Assembly (NCBI GenBank): GCA_937891135.1
Contig: CALAFB010000115.1
Location: 1 to 58,567 of the forward strand
From: an uncultured Elusimicrobium sp.
Lineage (GTDB): Bacteria; Elusimicrobiota; Elusimicrobia; Elusimicrobiales; Elusimicrobiaceae
Length of the DNA: 58,567 bases
Direction of reading: 5' to 3'
In this document: in pieces, positions 34,755 to 43,181 of the stretch
Position numbering within the stretch: the stretch's first letter is position 1
Layout: each line of letters begins with the position of its first letter
The notes under the pieces: generated by a model
What the model saw: the letters and a program-made list of their open reading frames with translations, nothing else
The model's database searches: none
Told to the model about the DNA's origin: nothing
Made by a program: the position numbers and the translations under genes

Positions 34755-35339
34755 TTAATTCATACGTACAAGTTTGGCTAAAATTTCGACGGATGCGTCT
34801 GCCGGGAACGGCTCATATTTGGCTTTATTATCCGATACTAAGCGGTAGGCGGGCCCGTTTTCGGTGTTATATTGTCCAAGGCGCTTGATTTTAAGTCCGT
34901 CCTCGCGTCGGCATAATACCACACTCCCAACAGAGGGCAACTCGTTCGTTTTACGGAACATCAGCATATCCCCGTCACTAATAGTCGGCTCCATAGAATC
35001 GCCTTTGGCCTTGATAAAAAATAAATCTTGTGTAGGGGTGGGCAAAAACTTAGTGGGCATATTTACATAGTCCACAATGTTTTCTTCGGCAAAAATGTCC
35101 GTATCCCCGCATTGGGCAAATCCGTAAAAGGGAATGGGGGTAAATTCATCCACGGGCCTATGGGTAGCGATTAGCGCGTGCCCGTTGCGCTCTAAAAAGT
35201 TCTCTTTAATGAGTTTGCGGATATGCACGTGCACGGTGCTGACCGATTTCAAGCCAACCACTTTGGCAAGCTCTGCCAAAGTGATTTGCGGGTTTTGTTG
35301 GACGAGTTCTAAAATTTGTTTTTGTTTTGCCGAAAGCAT
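34755..35339 (-). CDS. LexA/UmuD-like self-cleaving transcriptional repressor
   Basis: 194 aa from the ATG at 35339, supported by GGAGGG upstream; an earlier in-frame start is not used. N-terminal winged helix (QITLAELAKVVGLKSVSTVH), then an S24 peptidase domain: cleavage bond probably C77-G78 in FAQCGDT, nucleophile S115 in KGDSMEP, general base K150 or K152 in GLKIKRL. Cleavage on RecA activation would relieve repression of the element's genes. A palindrome in the divergent promoter region is its likely operator. The truncated paralogue at 56470-56635 ends in the same residues. Confidence 0.88.
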   Translation of the reverse strand: MLSAKQKQILELVQQNPQITLAELAKVVGLKSVSTVHVHIRKLIKENFLERNGHALIATHRPVDEFTPIPFYGFAQCGDTDIFAEENIVDYVNMPTKFLPTPTQDLFFIKAKGDSMEPTISDGDMLMFRKTNELPSVGSVVLCRREDGLKIKRLGQYNTENGPAYRLVSDNKAKYEPFPADASVEILAKLVRMN

Positions 35340-35358
35340 AGTGCCCTCCAATACAAAC

Positions 35359-35387
35359 AGTATAACTATTTTTGCTCGTTTAGTCAA
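35359..35387 (-). promoter_or_regulatory. Promoter of the LexA-like repressor gene
   Basis: Minus-strand TTGACT (35387-35382), 17-base spacer, TATACT (35364-35359). It ends about 20 bases before the start codon and directly abuts the operator-like palindrome. Confidence 0.7.
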
Positions 35388-35406
35388 TTTCTATTAAAAA
35401 TAGAAA
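35388..35406. promoter_or_regulatory. Operator-like palindrome between divergent promoters
   Basis: TTTCTATT (35388-35395), AAA, AATAGAAA (35399-35406) is a perfect 8-bp inverted repeat, and a further GATAGAAA half-site lies at 35419-35426. It adjoins the -35 boxes of both divergent promoters, so one repressor dimer could block both. Confidence 0.6.
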
Positions 35407-35409
35407 AAA

Positions 35410-35438
35410 TTGACAAAAGATAGAAAAAATGTTTAAAT
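35410..35438 (+). promoter_or_regulatory. Promoter reading towards the DUF5681 gene
   Basis: TTGACA (35410-35415), 17-base spacer, TTAAAT (35433-35438), followed by a perfect 7-bp hairpin at 35453-35470. Confidence 0.6.
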
Positions 35439-35452
35439 AAACTGGGTTGAAG

Positions 35453-35470
35453 TTTGCCGTTATCGGCAAA
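35453..35470 (+). other. Short leader hairpin
   Basis: TTTGCCG (35453-35459), loop TTAT, CGGCAAA (35464-35470), about 15 bases after the expected transcription start and 65 bases before the DUF5681 gene. It may be an attenuator or an mRNA-stabilising structure; there is no T run. Confidence 0.5.
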
Positions 35471-35537
35471 GAAATTAAAAAACGAGGGATAGACTATGAA
35501 GGAAACAGTAAAAACATAAAAAATACAGGAGTATCAT

Positions 35538-36590
35538 ATGAACGAAAATGAAGTAAAAGAAGTACCCGCACAAGCGGAAGAACCTACTGCTGCACCCAAG
35601 CAATACACAGTAGGGTATGGTAAGCCACCTAAAAGCACGCAATTCAAACCCGGCCAAAGCGGTAACCCCAAAGGCCGTACCAAGGGCAGTAAAAACGGTA
35701 TCTATGCCTATATCCAGCGCGAATTAAATTCGTCTATTACGCTTACGGACGGATCTAAAATTACCAAAGAACAGGGTTTTGCAAGACAACTGACCAATAA
35801 GGCACTTCGTGGCGATATCCAAAGCCAAAAGTTATTATTTAACATTCACCAAAAGGGCCAACGCAAAGATAAGGCCGAACTTTTTATGGGTCGCCTGATT
35901 AAAGAGGGCTATGTAACGGAAGAAATGATAGATAATTTCCTCTATCATAACAAGATTATATCGTCCGCCAAGCCGTGCGACCCAATGAAGTGCGACCTTA
36001 ACCTAAACGCCATGTTTAAGCAGATTGGCGGACGGAAGGCATTTGGTACCGCACTTATTTTATCGGACTTGCTATGCACGTATGCGTGCCTATTTATTTT
36101 GGAAAATCTTTTGGAAGAAATATCCCGAGAATATGCCTATTGGCAGGGGGTAGATGATGCTACCGTTAATCTTGCCGAGGAACAAAAAAATACACTTTAC
36201 CAAACATTAGCCGAAAACCGCCCCGTGGTGCGAATTACAGACGAAGAGTACGAACAAATCCAAAAGGTAATAGAACTGGTGCGCATTGGGTTTATTCGGC
36301 AATTCAAAGAGTACATGGACTTTATGACGGAGCGGAGCGACTATGCTACTGTAGAATGGGAATTTAAGCGCGGTGACATGTTAACCGAAGCTCTAAAAAA
36401 GACGCATTTCCAATGGGAGATGGAAGAATTAAACGACAGTTACGAGTATTTCAAAGGCGTATATCAATCAGCGCAAACCCTACCGAGTGCCAACCAATGT
36501 GCTAAGTATATTGACGAGTTAAAGATTAGTGAAAACGAGGCCATGAAGATAATAAGGGAACTATTATTGCCATTATTACTAAAGAAATAA
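35538..36590 (+). CDS. DUF5681-domain element protein
   Basis: 350 aa. The N-terminal third has the DUF5681 signature TQFKPGQSGNPKGRTKGSKN, a basic, probably DNA-binding segment common in genes next to phage terminases and serine recombinases. The rest is helical and acidic without recognised domain. A 50-residue fragment of a paralogue (TDEQYERIQKVLELVRVGFI) is found at 57903-58050. The divergent, repressor-controlled promoter upstream suggests it is expressed on element induction. ATG preceded by CAGGAG. Confidence 0.75.
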   Translation: MNENEVKEVPAQAEEPTAAPKQYTVGYGKPPKSTQFKPGQSGNPKGRTKGSKNGIYAYIQRELNSSITLTDGSKITKEQGFARQLTNKALRGDIQSQKLLFNIHQKGQRKDKAELFMGRLIKEGYVTEEMIDNFLYHNKIISSAKPCDPMKCDLNLNAMFKQIGGRKAFGTALILSDLLCTYACLFILENLLEEISREYAYWQGVDDATVNLAEEQKNTLYQTLAENRPVVRITDEEYEQIQKVIELVRIGFIRQFKEYMDFMTERSDYATVEWEFKRGDMLTEALKKTHFQWEMEELNDSYEYFKGVYQSAQTLPSANQCAKYIDELKISENEAMKIIRELLLPLLLKK

Positions 36591-36637
36591 AAATGTTTTG
36601 TGCCTTTTATTGATTTTAGTATTTTAGTAAATTAGTA

Positions 36638-36666
36638 TTGACTAATTACCAAAAATCATATATACT
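36638..36666 (+). promoter_or_regulatory. Promoter of the small ribbon-helix-helix-like gene
   Basis: TTGACT (36638-36643), 17 bases, TATACT (36661-36666), about 30 bases upstream of the ATG at 36698 with AAGGAGG between. Confidence 0.75.
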
Positions 36667-36697
36667 ATTCATATAACCAAATAAGGAGGATGTGGAT

Positions 36698-37210
36698 ATG
36701 AAGAAAAATATATCTATTAGTATTGACGAGGAAACATACAAAACATTTCGTGTTGCTTTAAATTTTTCCGGTCAAACAGAGGAGGAAGCATTGATGCAAA
36801 GTATTCATTCGTATATTGCTAAAGTTTTGGGAAAAGTAGTTAATAATTTCCAAGCCAAAAGTCTCCAAAAACGCGGAGAAGGGAATTATACTCAAAAAGC
36901 AAAAAACCGTATCCCAATATGGGCCAATCGTAAAAATCAATGTAATCATAAAATTATAGAAGCATATTTTACAGCATTGGATAGATATGGTAAAGCTACT
37001 TTGAGCAATATGGAAGAATTATGTACCAGTACGTTTGTCAAACCAATGAGTCCATATTCTTTCAAGAATAATTACGCCTCTATGAAGTTAGACAATGGGC
37101 ACTCACACGGAAAAATTTTTGAAGACGATGGAAATAAAGTATGGATATGGAAAGAGATTGAGCCAATTCTGATGCAGTACAAGGATCAGTTTTATACCAA
37201 GAAGAAATAG
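36698..37210 (+). CDS. Putative DNA-binding protein with N-terminal ribbon-helix-helix-like segment
   Basis: 170 aa from the ATG at 36698; the GTG at 36692 is rejected because AAGGAGG would be only two bases away. The first 50 residues (NISISIDEETYKTFRVALNF, then TEEEALMQSI) resemble a ribbon-helix-helix domain. The C-terminal part (YFTALDRYGKATLSNMEELC … FKNNYASMKLDNGHSHGKIF) looks like a winged-helix or endonuclease-type recognition domain. Convergent with a SIR2-like gene and sharing a terminator with it. Regulator of that gene or an independent factor; not proved. Confidence 0.6.
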   Translation: MKKNISISIDEETYKTFRVALNFSGQTEEEALMQSIHSYIAKVLGKVVNNFQAKSLQKRGEGNYTQKAKNRIPIWANRKNQCNHKIIEAYFTALDRYGKATLSNMEELCTSTFVKPMSPYSFKNNYASMKLDNGHSHGKIFEDDGNKVWIWKEIEPILMQYKDQFYTKKK

Positions 37211-37227
37211 CCGCTACTTTATCTCAT

Positions 37228-37260
37228 AACCCACTCTCTGCAAGTTAGAGGGTGGGTTTT
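37228..37260. terminator. Bidirectional terminator between convergent genes
   Basis: AACCCACTCTCT (37228-37239) and AGAGGGTGGGTT (37247-37258) form a 12-bp stem with one mismatch, followed by T residues. It lies between the stop codons at 37210 and 37275. Confidence 0.8.
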
Positions 37261-37274
37261 AATTTTCTTCTATT

Positions 37275-38360
37275 TTAATCCAATTTTACCGCTTTAATAC
37301 TATCTTCATTAAATCCATTTTTGAGTATGTGTAATTTTTCGTTTTTATGCTGACTAGAAAATAATTCATACCATCCTTCTTCTGTGTCGATTGTGGGATT
37401 TTGGCTAATAATAAATACCTCACATTCTGGATTTAATTGTGTTTGGATTATGTATCTTGTGGCTATATCAGTTTTGGGTATGGAATACCCAATGATATAT
37501 AGTTTTTTTGCTTGCGCCAATTTTTCTTTAAAAACATGCCATTGAAAATTTAGTAGTTTGGTTTTTAATTCAAAATTTTTAAGCATAGTTGGGGGGACTA
37601 TTAAACATTGGAGTCCTTGCCGATACTCTGGTAAGGTATGGCTGGAAACGATTCTAACTCCATTTTGAAAGTCAGGATCGTATAACCAGTTAATGGAACC
37701 ATGTAATTTGTAAAGTTTTATGTGCCAATTCTGTTTCGATTTTCGCGTAGAGGGATCGTGCATAATCAAAGTATTGGTAGAGGCTTCATATCTAAAATCC
37801 GTCGCGAGGAGAGTCTTTTCTCGAAAACTGAGATTGTCAATATTTTTAATTGAATAAATGATTTCGCATTCTTCTAGGTCTAATTTATTTTCTCGAGCGA
37901 TAAGATTTTCTAAAACCGTATCATAATTAAAAGTGAATATTTCAGCTCGTTCATTATGCAAATATTTGGCAAAGTTATGAAGCCAAGGAGCTTGTAATAT
38001 GCTCTTTTCTTGATTTTTTCTTTCGAAGATTTTCACTATTAAATCTGTGATATACCGATATAGAATTGCTTTTAGGTGTTGATCTTTATAATCTTCATAA
38101 GCAAAATCCGAAGATAAGAAAGTCATAATATCTTCGAAATTGGATCGATTTTTATCAGGATCTTGTTCATCGATAGATTGAATGTTTCCGATATTAGGTT
38201 GAACAATATATTGATCCCATATATTTTTAATATCATTATCTGCCCCGGACGTTATCCCTTCGGAAATTTCTTTTGTCAATTCGTGAAGTAATGGCATGCT
38301 ATCGTCCGCTATTGCTCGTGAAAAACCTGCTCCTAAAATAAAAATTTCTTTTTCTTTCAT
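37275..38360 (-). CDS. SIR2-like domain protein, probable defence NADase
   Basis: 361 aa. Signature residues: nucleotide-binding GAGFSRA at 10-16, FTFNYDTVLEN (N145-Y146-D147) and KLYKLHGSINW (H220) in the order typical of SIR2-like (SIR2_2/DUF4917) proteins. In systems such as Thoeris and DSR these domains hydrolyse NAD+ to stop phage growth. No second fused sensor domain is visible, so it may be single-gene or rely on a partner nearby. It lies inside the mobile element, next to a DNA-binding-like gene. Confidence 0.8.
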   Translation of the reverse strand: MKEKEIFILGAGFSRAIADDSMPLLHELTKEISEGITSGADNDIKNIWDQYIVQPNIGNIQSIDEQDPDKNRSNFEDIMTFLSSDFAYEDYKDQHLKAILYRYITDLIVKIFERKNQEKSILQAPWLHNFAKYLHNERAEIFTFNYDTVLENLIARENKLDLEECEIIYSIKNIDNLSFREKTLLATDFRYEASTNTLIMHDPSTRKSKQNWHIKLYKLHGSINWLYDPDFQNGVRIVSSHTLPEYRQGLQCLIVPPTMLKNFELKTKLLNFQWHVFKEKLAQAKKLYIIGYSIPKTDIATRYIIQTQLNPECEVFIISQNPTIDTEEGWYELFSSQHKNEKLHILKNGFNEDSIKAVKLD

Positions 38361-38500
38361 ATTCTATTATTTATCCTCAAAGGTATATTGAACTGTATTA
38401 CAGATAGAACATCGTGAAGATATTTATCTTCGTTATAATAGTATAACAAAATGAAATTATCATTGATATCATGAGAGAAAGATTTTCTTAAATTAACTTG

Positions 38501-38566
38501 ACTTATCTCCCGATAGTAAGCGTGAATGTAGTACGAAGTAAAATTCGCTTACTTAAGGAGATAAGT
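38501..38566 (+). promoter_or_regulatory. Long hairpin hiding the ribosome binding site of the DUF2924 operon
   Basis: ACTTATCTCC (38501-38510) pairs with GGAGATAAGT (38557-38566), and AGTAAGCG (38515-38522) pairs with CGCTTACT (38546-38553). The Shine-Dalgarno GGAG is inside the stem, and the start codon follows immediately at 38568. Total stem 18 bp with small bulges and a 23-base loop. Confidence 0.7.
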
Positions 38567-38567
38567 T

Positions 38568-38876
38568 ATGAAGAAAACAACAAAAAAATCAACACAAAAA
38601 ACCAAACCTACGAAACCCGCTGTTTTGAGGGTTGTGAGTTCTATTACTACCGAAGGAACACCGCTTGAAAACTTGCCTATCCGGCCACGCGATAATCGCT
38701 TGCCCGCGCCGGGTAACATTATCACTAAAACCTACCGAGGGAAAACCATAGAAGTAAAAGTGTTAGAAAATGGCTTTGAGTACGAAGGTAAAATATTCAA
38801 AAGCATTTCACGCGTGGCGATGACAATTGTCAAGCGCCCAATAAGCGGTTATGTATTCTTTGGGCTTACCAAATGA
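38568..38876 (+). CDS. DUF2924-like recombinase-associated protein, short form
   Basis: 102 aa. A Lys/Thr-rich N-terminus precedes LPAPGNIITKTYRGKTIEVK, followed by GFEYEGKIFKSISRVAMTIV and YVFFGLTK, which is the DUF2924 C-terminal pattern also seen in the third gene of this cluster. DUF2924 genes usually lie just before a large serine recombinase and are thought to assist it. It overlaps the next gene by four bases. Translation is probably controlled by the hairpin just upstream. Confidence 0.75.
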   Translation: MKKTTKKSTQKTKPTKPAVLRVVSSITTEGTPLENLPIRPRDNRLPAPGNIITKTYRGKTIEVKVLENGFEYEGKIFKSISRVAMTIVKRPISGYVFFGLTK

Positions 38877-39076
38877 AACCGCGCCATTTGCCACCCACTT
38901 CGGGGCGATTTGTAAAGGGCCGTTCGGGTAATCCTCATGGGCGGCCTCCCCGGAATTTTCGCGAAAGAGATATTGTCTTGTTAGTCGCCAAATTCTTTGA
39001 AACTTTAGCCAAGGCCTATTGTAATCAAAGCCGTTCAGTGGAAAAAATCCGTCAGATTAAGGACATCTTATCATGA
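38873..39076 (+). CDS. Small DUF5681-like protein
   Basis: 67 aa. The sequence SGRFVKGRSGNPHGRPPRNF is the DUF5681 signature (compare the 350-aa protein at 35538). The remainder is a short helix (LVAKFFETLAKAYC). Very small, basic, and locked by four-base overlaps to DUF2924 genes on both sides, so co-translated. Probably a DNA-binding accessory of the recombinase. Confidence 0.7.
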   Translation: MKPRHLPPTSGRFVKGRSGNPHGRPPRNFRERDIVLLVAKFFETLAKAYCNQSRSVEKIRQIKDILS

Positions 39077-39522
39077 GAAGAAAGTGCTATTTGCCCAAAA
39101 GTTATGAAGAATTAAAGGGACTATCTCCCAAAGAACTGCGGTTTTATTGGAATGCTTTCTATACCTATCCCGTAAAGGGCGTTAAGGCCAAGTTGCGCCC
39201 TCTGTGGTATGCCATTCAATGTGAGTTAGGGCGTTGTAAATTACAAGAAAAATACATCACGCGACTCGACCGTTATGCGAGCAATCCAGACAAGTATATT
39301 GAGCACGCACATAAAAAGCGTTATGCACTTGCCGCCGGAACGATACTGACTAAAACCTATAAAGGGCGAACATACCAAGTAACCGTAAAAGGGGAAAACG
39401 CTTACGAGTGGGAAGGCAAAATTTATCCCAATTTAACAGTTATTGCATCCACCATATCAAATTGTCACGTGAGTGGACCTGCTTTTTTTGGACTCATGGA
39501 GCGGAAAAATGGCAAAAGTTAA
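39073..39522 (+). CDS. DUF2924-domain recombinase-associated protein
   Basis: 149 aa. PKSYEELKGLSPKELRFYWN and RPLWYAIQCELGR form the N-terminal DUF2924 part; AAGTILTKTYKGRTYQVTVK and YEWEGKIYPNLTVIASTISN with FFGLMERKNGK form the C-terminal part. The last 14 bases overlap the start of the serine recombinase gene, the usual arrangement for this family in phage-like elements. Confidence 0.82.
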   Translation: MRRKCYLPKSYEELKGLSPKELRFYWNAFYTYPVKGVKAKLRPLWYAIQCELGRCKLQEKYITRLDRYASNPDKYIEHAHKKRYALAAGTILTKTYKGRTYQVTVKGENAYEWEGKIYPNLTVIASTISNCHVSGPAFFGLMERKNGKS

Positions 39523-41121
39523 TTGCGCGGTATATACTAGAAAGTCAAATGAACGTGGGCTGGATTCGGAGTTTAGTTCCTTGCAAAATCAGGAAGATGC
39601 CTGTAAGGCCTATATCCTCTCGCAAGCGTTCAATGGATGGGAGTATTATAAAACGTTTGAAGACGGCGGAATTAGCGGGGGAACCATGGAACGCCCCGGT
39701 TTGCAAGCACTTTTGAAGGAAATACGCGCCCATAGGATTCAAGTAGTGGTTGTTTATAAAGTGGACCGCTTGTCCCGCTCTATCTTTGATTTCCATAAAA
39801 TGATGCAGGAGTTTTCCAAATACGAGTGTAACTTTGTGTCTATTACGCAGTCATTTGATACTAGCAACTCTATGGGAAAATTGACACTCAATATGCTCTT
39901 ATCTTTTGCCCAGTTGAAAGGGAAGTATCTGCCGAGCGCGTGCGTGATAAATTGGCCGCCACCAAGGCAAAAGGGATGTGGGTGGGCGGAGTGCCGTCTA
40001 TCGGATATGACCTCAAAGATAAGCAGTTAGTGCCTAATGAACAAGAGGCGGCTACGGTACGATTAATCTTTCAAAAATACCTAGAACTCGGCAATATTAT
40101 GGCGGTAGCGGAGTGAATGAATGCACAGGGTTACCGCAGTAAACGGTGGAAAACGAAAAAGGGGGAAGATAGGGGCGGAAAGCCGTTTAGCCATAGCTCT
40201 ATCTTAACGATTTTGTCTAATCCCTTGTATGTGGGTAAAATGCCTCATTTTACGGCCAAGAAAGTCTATCCGGGCAAGCAGCCTGCTATTATCTCTCAAG
40301 AAGTGTTTGAAGCCGTACAAGCAAAGGTAGGGAATTATAAAAATGGTCTACGAGAATATAGAGAATATATTCGGAAGGAAACCCTGATGGCAGACAAGCT
40401 ATTTGATGATATAGGTAACCCTTATAAGTTGACCAGTACCACTAAAAACGGGCAAAAGTTTCAATATTATTTTATCCGCAAAGGTGTTCATATTCCGGTA
40501 ATTCAATTGGACGGGTTTGTGTTGGATACCATACGCAGAGCTGATTTGTCTTCCGTAGATTTACAAGCGGATAGTAGCCAAATTACATTTGATGAAGTTA
40601 AAAAATGCCTTAAACAGGTAATTTGTGTGAAAAGGGGAACGAACTGCCGTTTACAGATTATGTTGGATAAAAGGGTGTTTTTGGACATTTGCCGCACGTA
40701 TCCTACACAAGCACACTTGCCAATTAATCCAGTTATGCCGGAAGTAGATGAAGAAACACTCACTGTACGGGATGAATTCTATATAGACAACATATGTTCC
40801 ACGAGGTTGCAAAACGGGCGTGCACAAAATATATTAACAGTACGCCAACTAAATGAAAGTTTGGTGCGTGGCATTGCCCGGGCGTGGAAACTCAAAAAAC
40901 TATTGGAAAAAGGACTAACAACCCGCGAATGGGAAAAGGCCAGCGGTATGAATAAGCGCAACTTTGCGCGGTACATCCATCTATGTTATTTATCCCCGCG
41001 TATTGTGGCGGATATCTTGGAATATAAAAACCCGGCTAATTTAACGTTGCGGGAGCTTATGAATTTGGCAGAAGGCCAGGTGGATTTTGAGAGGCAGGAA
41101 AAAATATTTATGGGATACTAA
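39509..41121 (+). pseudogene. Large serine recombinase with a frameshift and a nonsense codon
   Basis: Starts at the ATG at 39509. N-terminal resolvase domain: catalytic S13 in YTRKSNERG, then VVVVYKVDRLSRS. After SFAQL, near 39916, one base is missing: the frame leaves the expected E-R-E-V-S-A-E-R-V-R-D-K, which continues in the next frame through KGMWVGGVPSIGYDL. A TGA at 40114-40116 then replaces the Trp expected before LNAQGYR-like sequence. The rest (recombinase domain HSSILTILSNPLYVGKMP and a helical C-terminus) is open to 41121. With two lesions it is unlikely to be active. Confidence 0.88.
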
Positions 41122-41138
41122 ATGGTATTGTAAAAAAT

Positions 41139-41168
41139 TTGTCTTATCAACTTATTTTTAGTTATCAT
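41139..41168 (+). promoter_or_regulatory. Likely promoter of the APE-type operon
   Basis: TTGTCT (41139-41144), 18 bases, TATCAT (41163-41168), ending about 28 bases upstream of the ketoreductase ATG, with AAGGAG in between. It lies between the broken recombinase and the operon. Confidence 0.4.
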
Positions 41169-41196
41169 AGTAATATAGGGTTTTTAAGGAGAAAAT

Positions 41197-41928
41197 ATGA
41201 CATCCACTCGTAAAATTGCATTGATTACAGGGGCCAGTCGCGGAATTGGTCTGGCAATTGCAAAACAGCTGGCTCAAGATGGTTTTGATATTTGGCTTAA
41301 TTATCGTTCTAACCACCAAGCAGCACAGGAAGCTAAAAAAATGGTGGAAGAATGTGGCGCTACCTGTACCTTACTTCCTTTTGACGTAGCCGATAGCAAA
41401 GCTGTTCAAGAAGCATTAAATCCGTTACTTGCCAAACAAACACCTTATGCGCTCATTAATAACGCTGGCATCCGTAAAGATAATTTACTTATTTTTATGC
41501 AGGACAAAGAATGGACGGATGTAATCACTACTATCCTCGGTGGATTTCATAATGTTACTAAAACTGTTTTAGCAGCTATGATACATGCCAAACAGGGGCG
41601 GATTGTGAATATTGCTTCTTCTGCTGCTCACGCGCCAGTACCCGGGCAGACCAATTATTCGGCAGCTAAGGCAGGCATTATAGGTGCTACACGCAGTTTA
41701 GCTGCTGAAGTAGCCAAACGTAATATTTTAGTGAATGCTGTGTCTCCCGGATTTATTGAGACGGAAATGCTAGAAGGACTACCTATTGATAAAATTTTGC
41801 CGCTCATTCCGTTGCACCGTTTGGGTAAGCCGGAAGAAGTAGCTCATTTGGTTTCTTTTTTGTGCTCGGATAAAGCATCTTATATTACTGGGCAAGCATT
41901 CCAAGTAAATGGCGGCATTTGTGTATAA
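41197..41928 (+). CDS. 3-oxoacyl-ACP reductase (FabG/ApeQ-like)
   Basis: 243 aa short-chain dehydrogenase: TGASRGIGLAIA cofactor motif, NNAG, and catalytic Ser…Tyr-x-x-x-Lys in SSAAHAPVPGQTNYSAAKAG. It reduces the 3-keto group of ACP-bound polyene intermediates with NADPH. First gene of a long plus-strand operon of fatty-acid-synthase-like enzymes, export and lipid-attachment genes that has the content of aryl polyene (APE) clusters, where this role is ApeQ. Confidence 0.92.
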   Translation: MTSTRKIALITGASRGIGLAIAKQLAQDGFDIWLNYRSNHQAAQEAKKMVEECGATCTLLPFDVADSKAVQEALNPLLAKQTPYALINNAGIRKDNLLIFMQDKEWTDVITTILGGFHNVTKTVLAAMIHAKQGRIVNIASSAAHAPVPGQTNYSAAKAGIIGATRSLAAEVAKRNILVNAVSPGFIETEMLEGLPIDKILPLIPLHRLGKPEEVAHLVSFLCSDKASYITGQAFQVNGGICV

Positions 41929-41960
41929 ATAGCTACCGCTAAACTGATATAATAACGAAT

Positions 41961-43181
41961 ATGGACGATTCTAACACAGTTGTAATTACAGCAATGGGGG
42001 CGACCTCTCCTTATGGGCAAGGAGTGGATGCCCTGTGGAATGGTTTGCTGTCTTCTAAAAACTGTATGCATACTGTGCCGGAGTTGGAATCTTTGGAAAT
42101 GGTAAATACCAAAGTAGCCGCTACCGTACCTGATGCCGATTATTCTTTTATTCCCCGAAAATACCGCCGGAGCATGAGCCGAATGGGACTTTATGCCTAT
42201 TGTGCTGCACAAGAAGCTCTTAAGCAAGCGGGGTATGATGTGGCTCCTAACAAGTTAGGTTTCTTTATGGGTTCCACGCTTAATAGCATATCCGTGTGGA
42301 TGGAGTTAACTAGTTACAGCCAAGGAGCCCATTTAGAGTTAGTTAAAACGTCCGATTTTTTACAAATTATGAATCACTCTCCGCTAGCGGGAGTATGCCA
42401 AGCACTTAAAATCAATGGTCCTGCTATGGGTGGAAGCGAAGCCTGTGCCACTGGCCTAATGAATATGGGTCTTGGATTTTTAGCCATTCGCCAAGGGCTT
42501 GTAGAACAAGCATTGTGCGGCGGTACGGAAGAGTATCATCCGATGTTTAGTGCCTGTTTTGATATTATGCAAGCCACTTCTAAAAATTCAAACGATAACC
42601 CTTCTGCTGCTTGTCGCCCGTTTGATCAGAGCCGGACCGGGTTGGTCGTGGCTGAGGGTTGTGGGCTCGTGTTTATGGAAAGCAAGAAAAATGCTATAAA
42701 ACGCGGTGCTCCTATTTTGGCGGAAGTGTTAGGTTTTTATGCAAATACAGAAACGGAAAACATGGCTTATCCATCAGCTGAAACTTTAAAAGCTTGTATG
42801 CAAGGTGCTTTAGAAAATGCACATGTAAAAGCTGAAGGAGTTGATTTACTAAATGCCCATGCCACGGGGACAATAGCGGGCGATATCGCTGAAACTCAAG
42901 CAGCCCAGGCTGTGTTTGGACCTAAATTACGGATTAATAGCCTTAAAGGCCACTTGGGGCATACTATGGGGGCAAGCGGAACCCTTGAAAGTATTGCCTG
43001 TGTTAAAATGCTACAACATAACACCTTGTTACCAACGAAAAATTTGCAGCAAGTAGATGAAAGGTGTGCACCATTACAATACAATGCACAACTACAAAAT
43101 ATCCCTTTGAATATAATTATGAAAAACAGTTTTGCCATTGGAGGCAATAACTGTTCCTTGCTCCTCAGGAGGCCTCTGTGA
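41961..43181 (+). CDS. Beta-ketoacyl-ACP synthase (FabF/ApeO- or ApeR-like)
   Basis: 406 aa with all catalytic residues: Cys162 in GSEACATGLM, His in NAHATGTIAGD and His in GHLGHTMGAS. Condenses malonyl-ACP with the growing chain. It ends overlapping the start of an ACP gene, so the two are co-translated. No Shine-Dalgarno is obvious at the ATG, but no alternative is better. One of three ketosynthase-type genes in the operon. Confidence 0.9.
   Translation: MDDSNTVVITAMGATSPYGQGVDALWNGLLSSKNCMHTVPELESLEMVNTKVAATVPDADYSFIPRKYRRSMSRMGLYAYCAAQEALKQAGYDVAPNKLGFFMGSTLNSISVWMELTSYSQGAHLELVKTSDFLQIMNHSPLAGVCQALKINGPAMGGSEACATGLMNMGLGFLAIRQGLVEQALCGGTEEYHPMFSACFDIMQATSKNSNDNPSAACRPFDQSRTGLVVAEGCGLVFMESKKNAIKRGAPILAEVLGFYANTETENMAYPSAETLKACMQGALENAHVKAEGVDLLNAHATGTIAGDIAETQAAQAVFGPKLRINSLKGHLGHTMGASGTLESIACVKMLQHNTLLPTKNLQQVDERCAPLQYNAQLQNIPLNIIMKNSFAIGGNNCSLLLRRPL

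Larger units (their letters stand above)
30073..41121. mobile_element. Decayed large-serine-recombinase element with defence cargo
   Basis: The interval starts at the 260-bp repeat and ends with a broken serine recombinase. It contains a two-gene membrane module, a RhuM gene broken by a restriction-modification cassette, a LexA/UmuD-like repressor, DUF5681 and DUF2924 genes that commonly neighbour serine recombinases, and a SIR2-like gene. A second partial copy with the same gene order lies at 55152-58050. Exact ends were not determined. Confidence 0.6.

Noticed and set aside
35453..35470. TTTGCCG-TTAT-CGGCAAA as an intrinsic terminator
   Set aside because: No T run follows and it lies in the leader of the gene it precedes; reported only as a leader hairpin.
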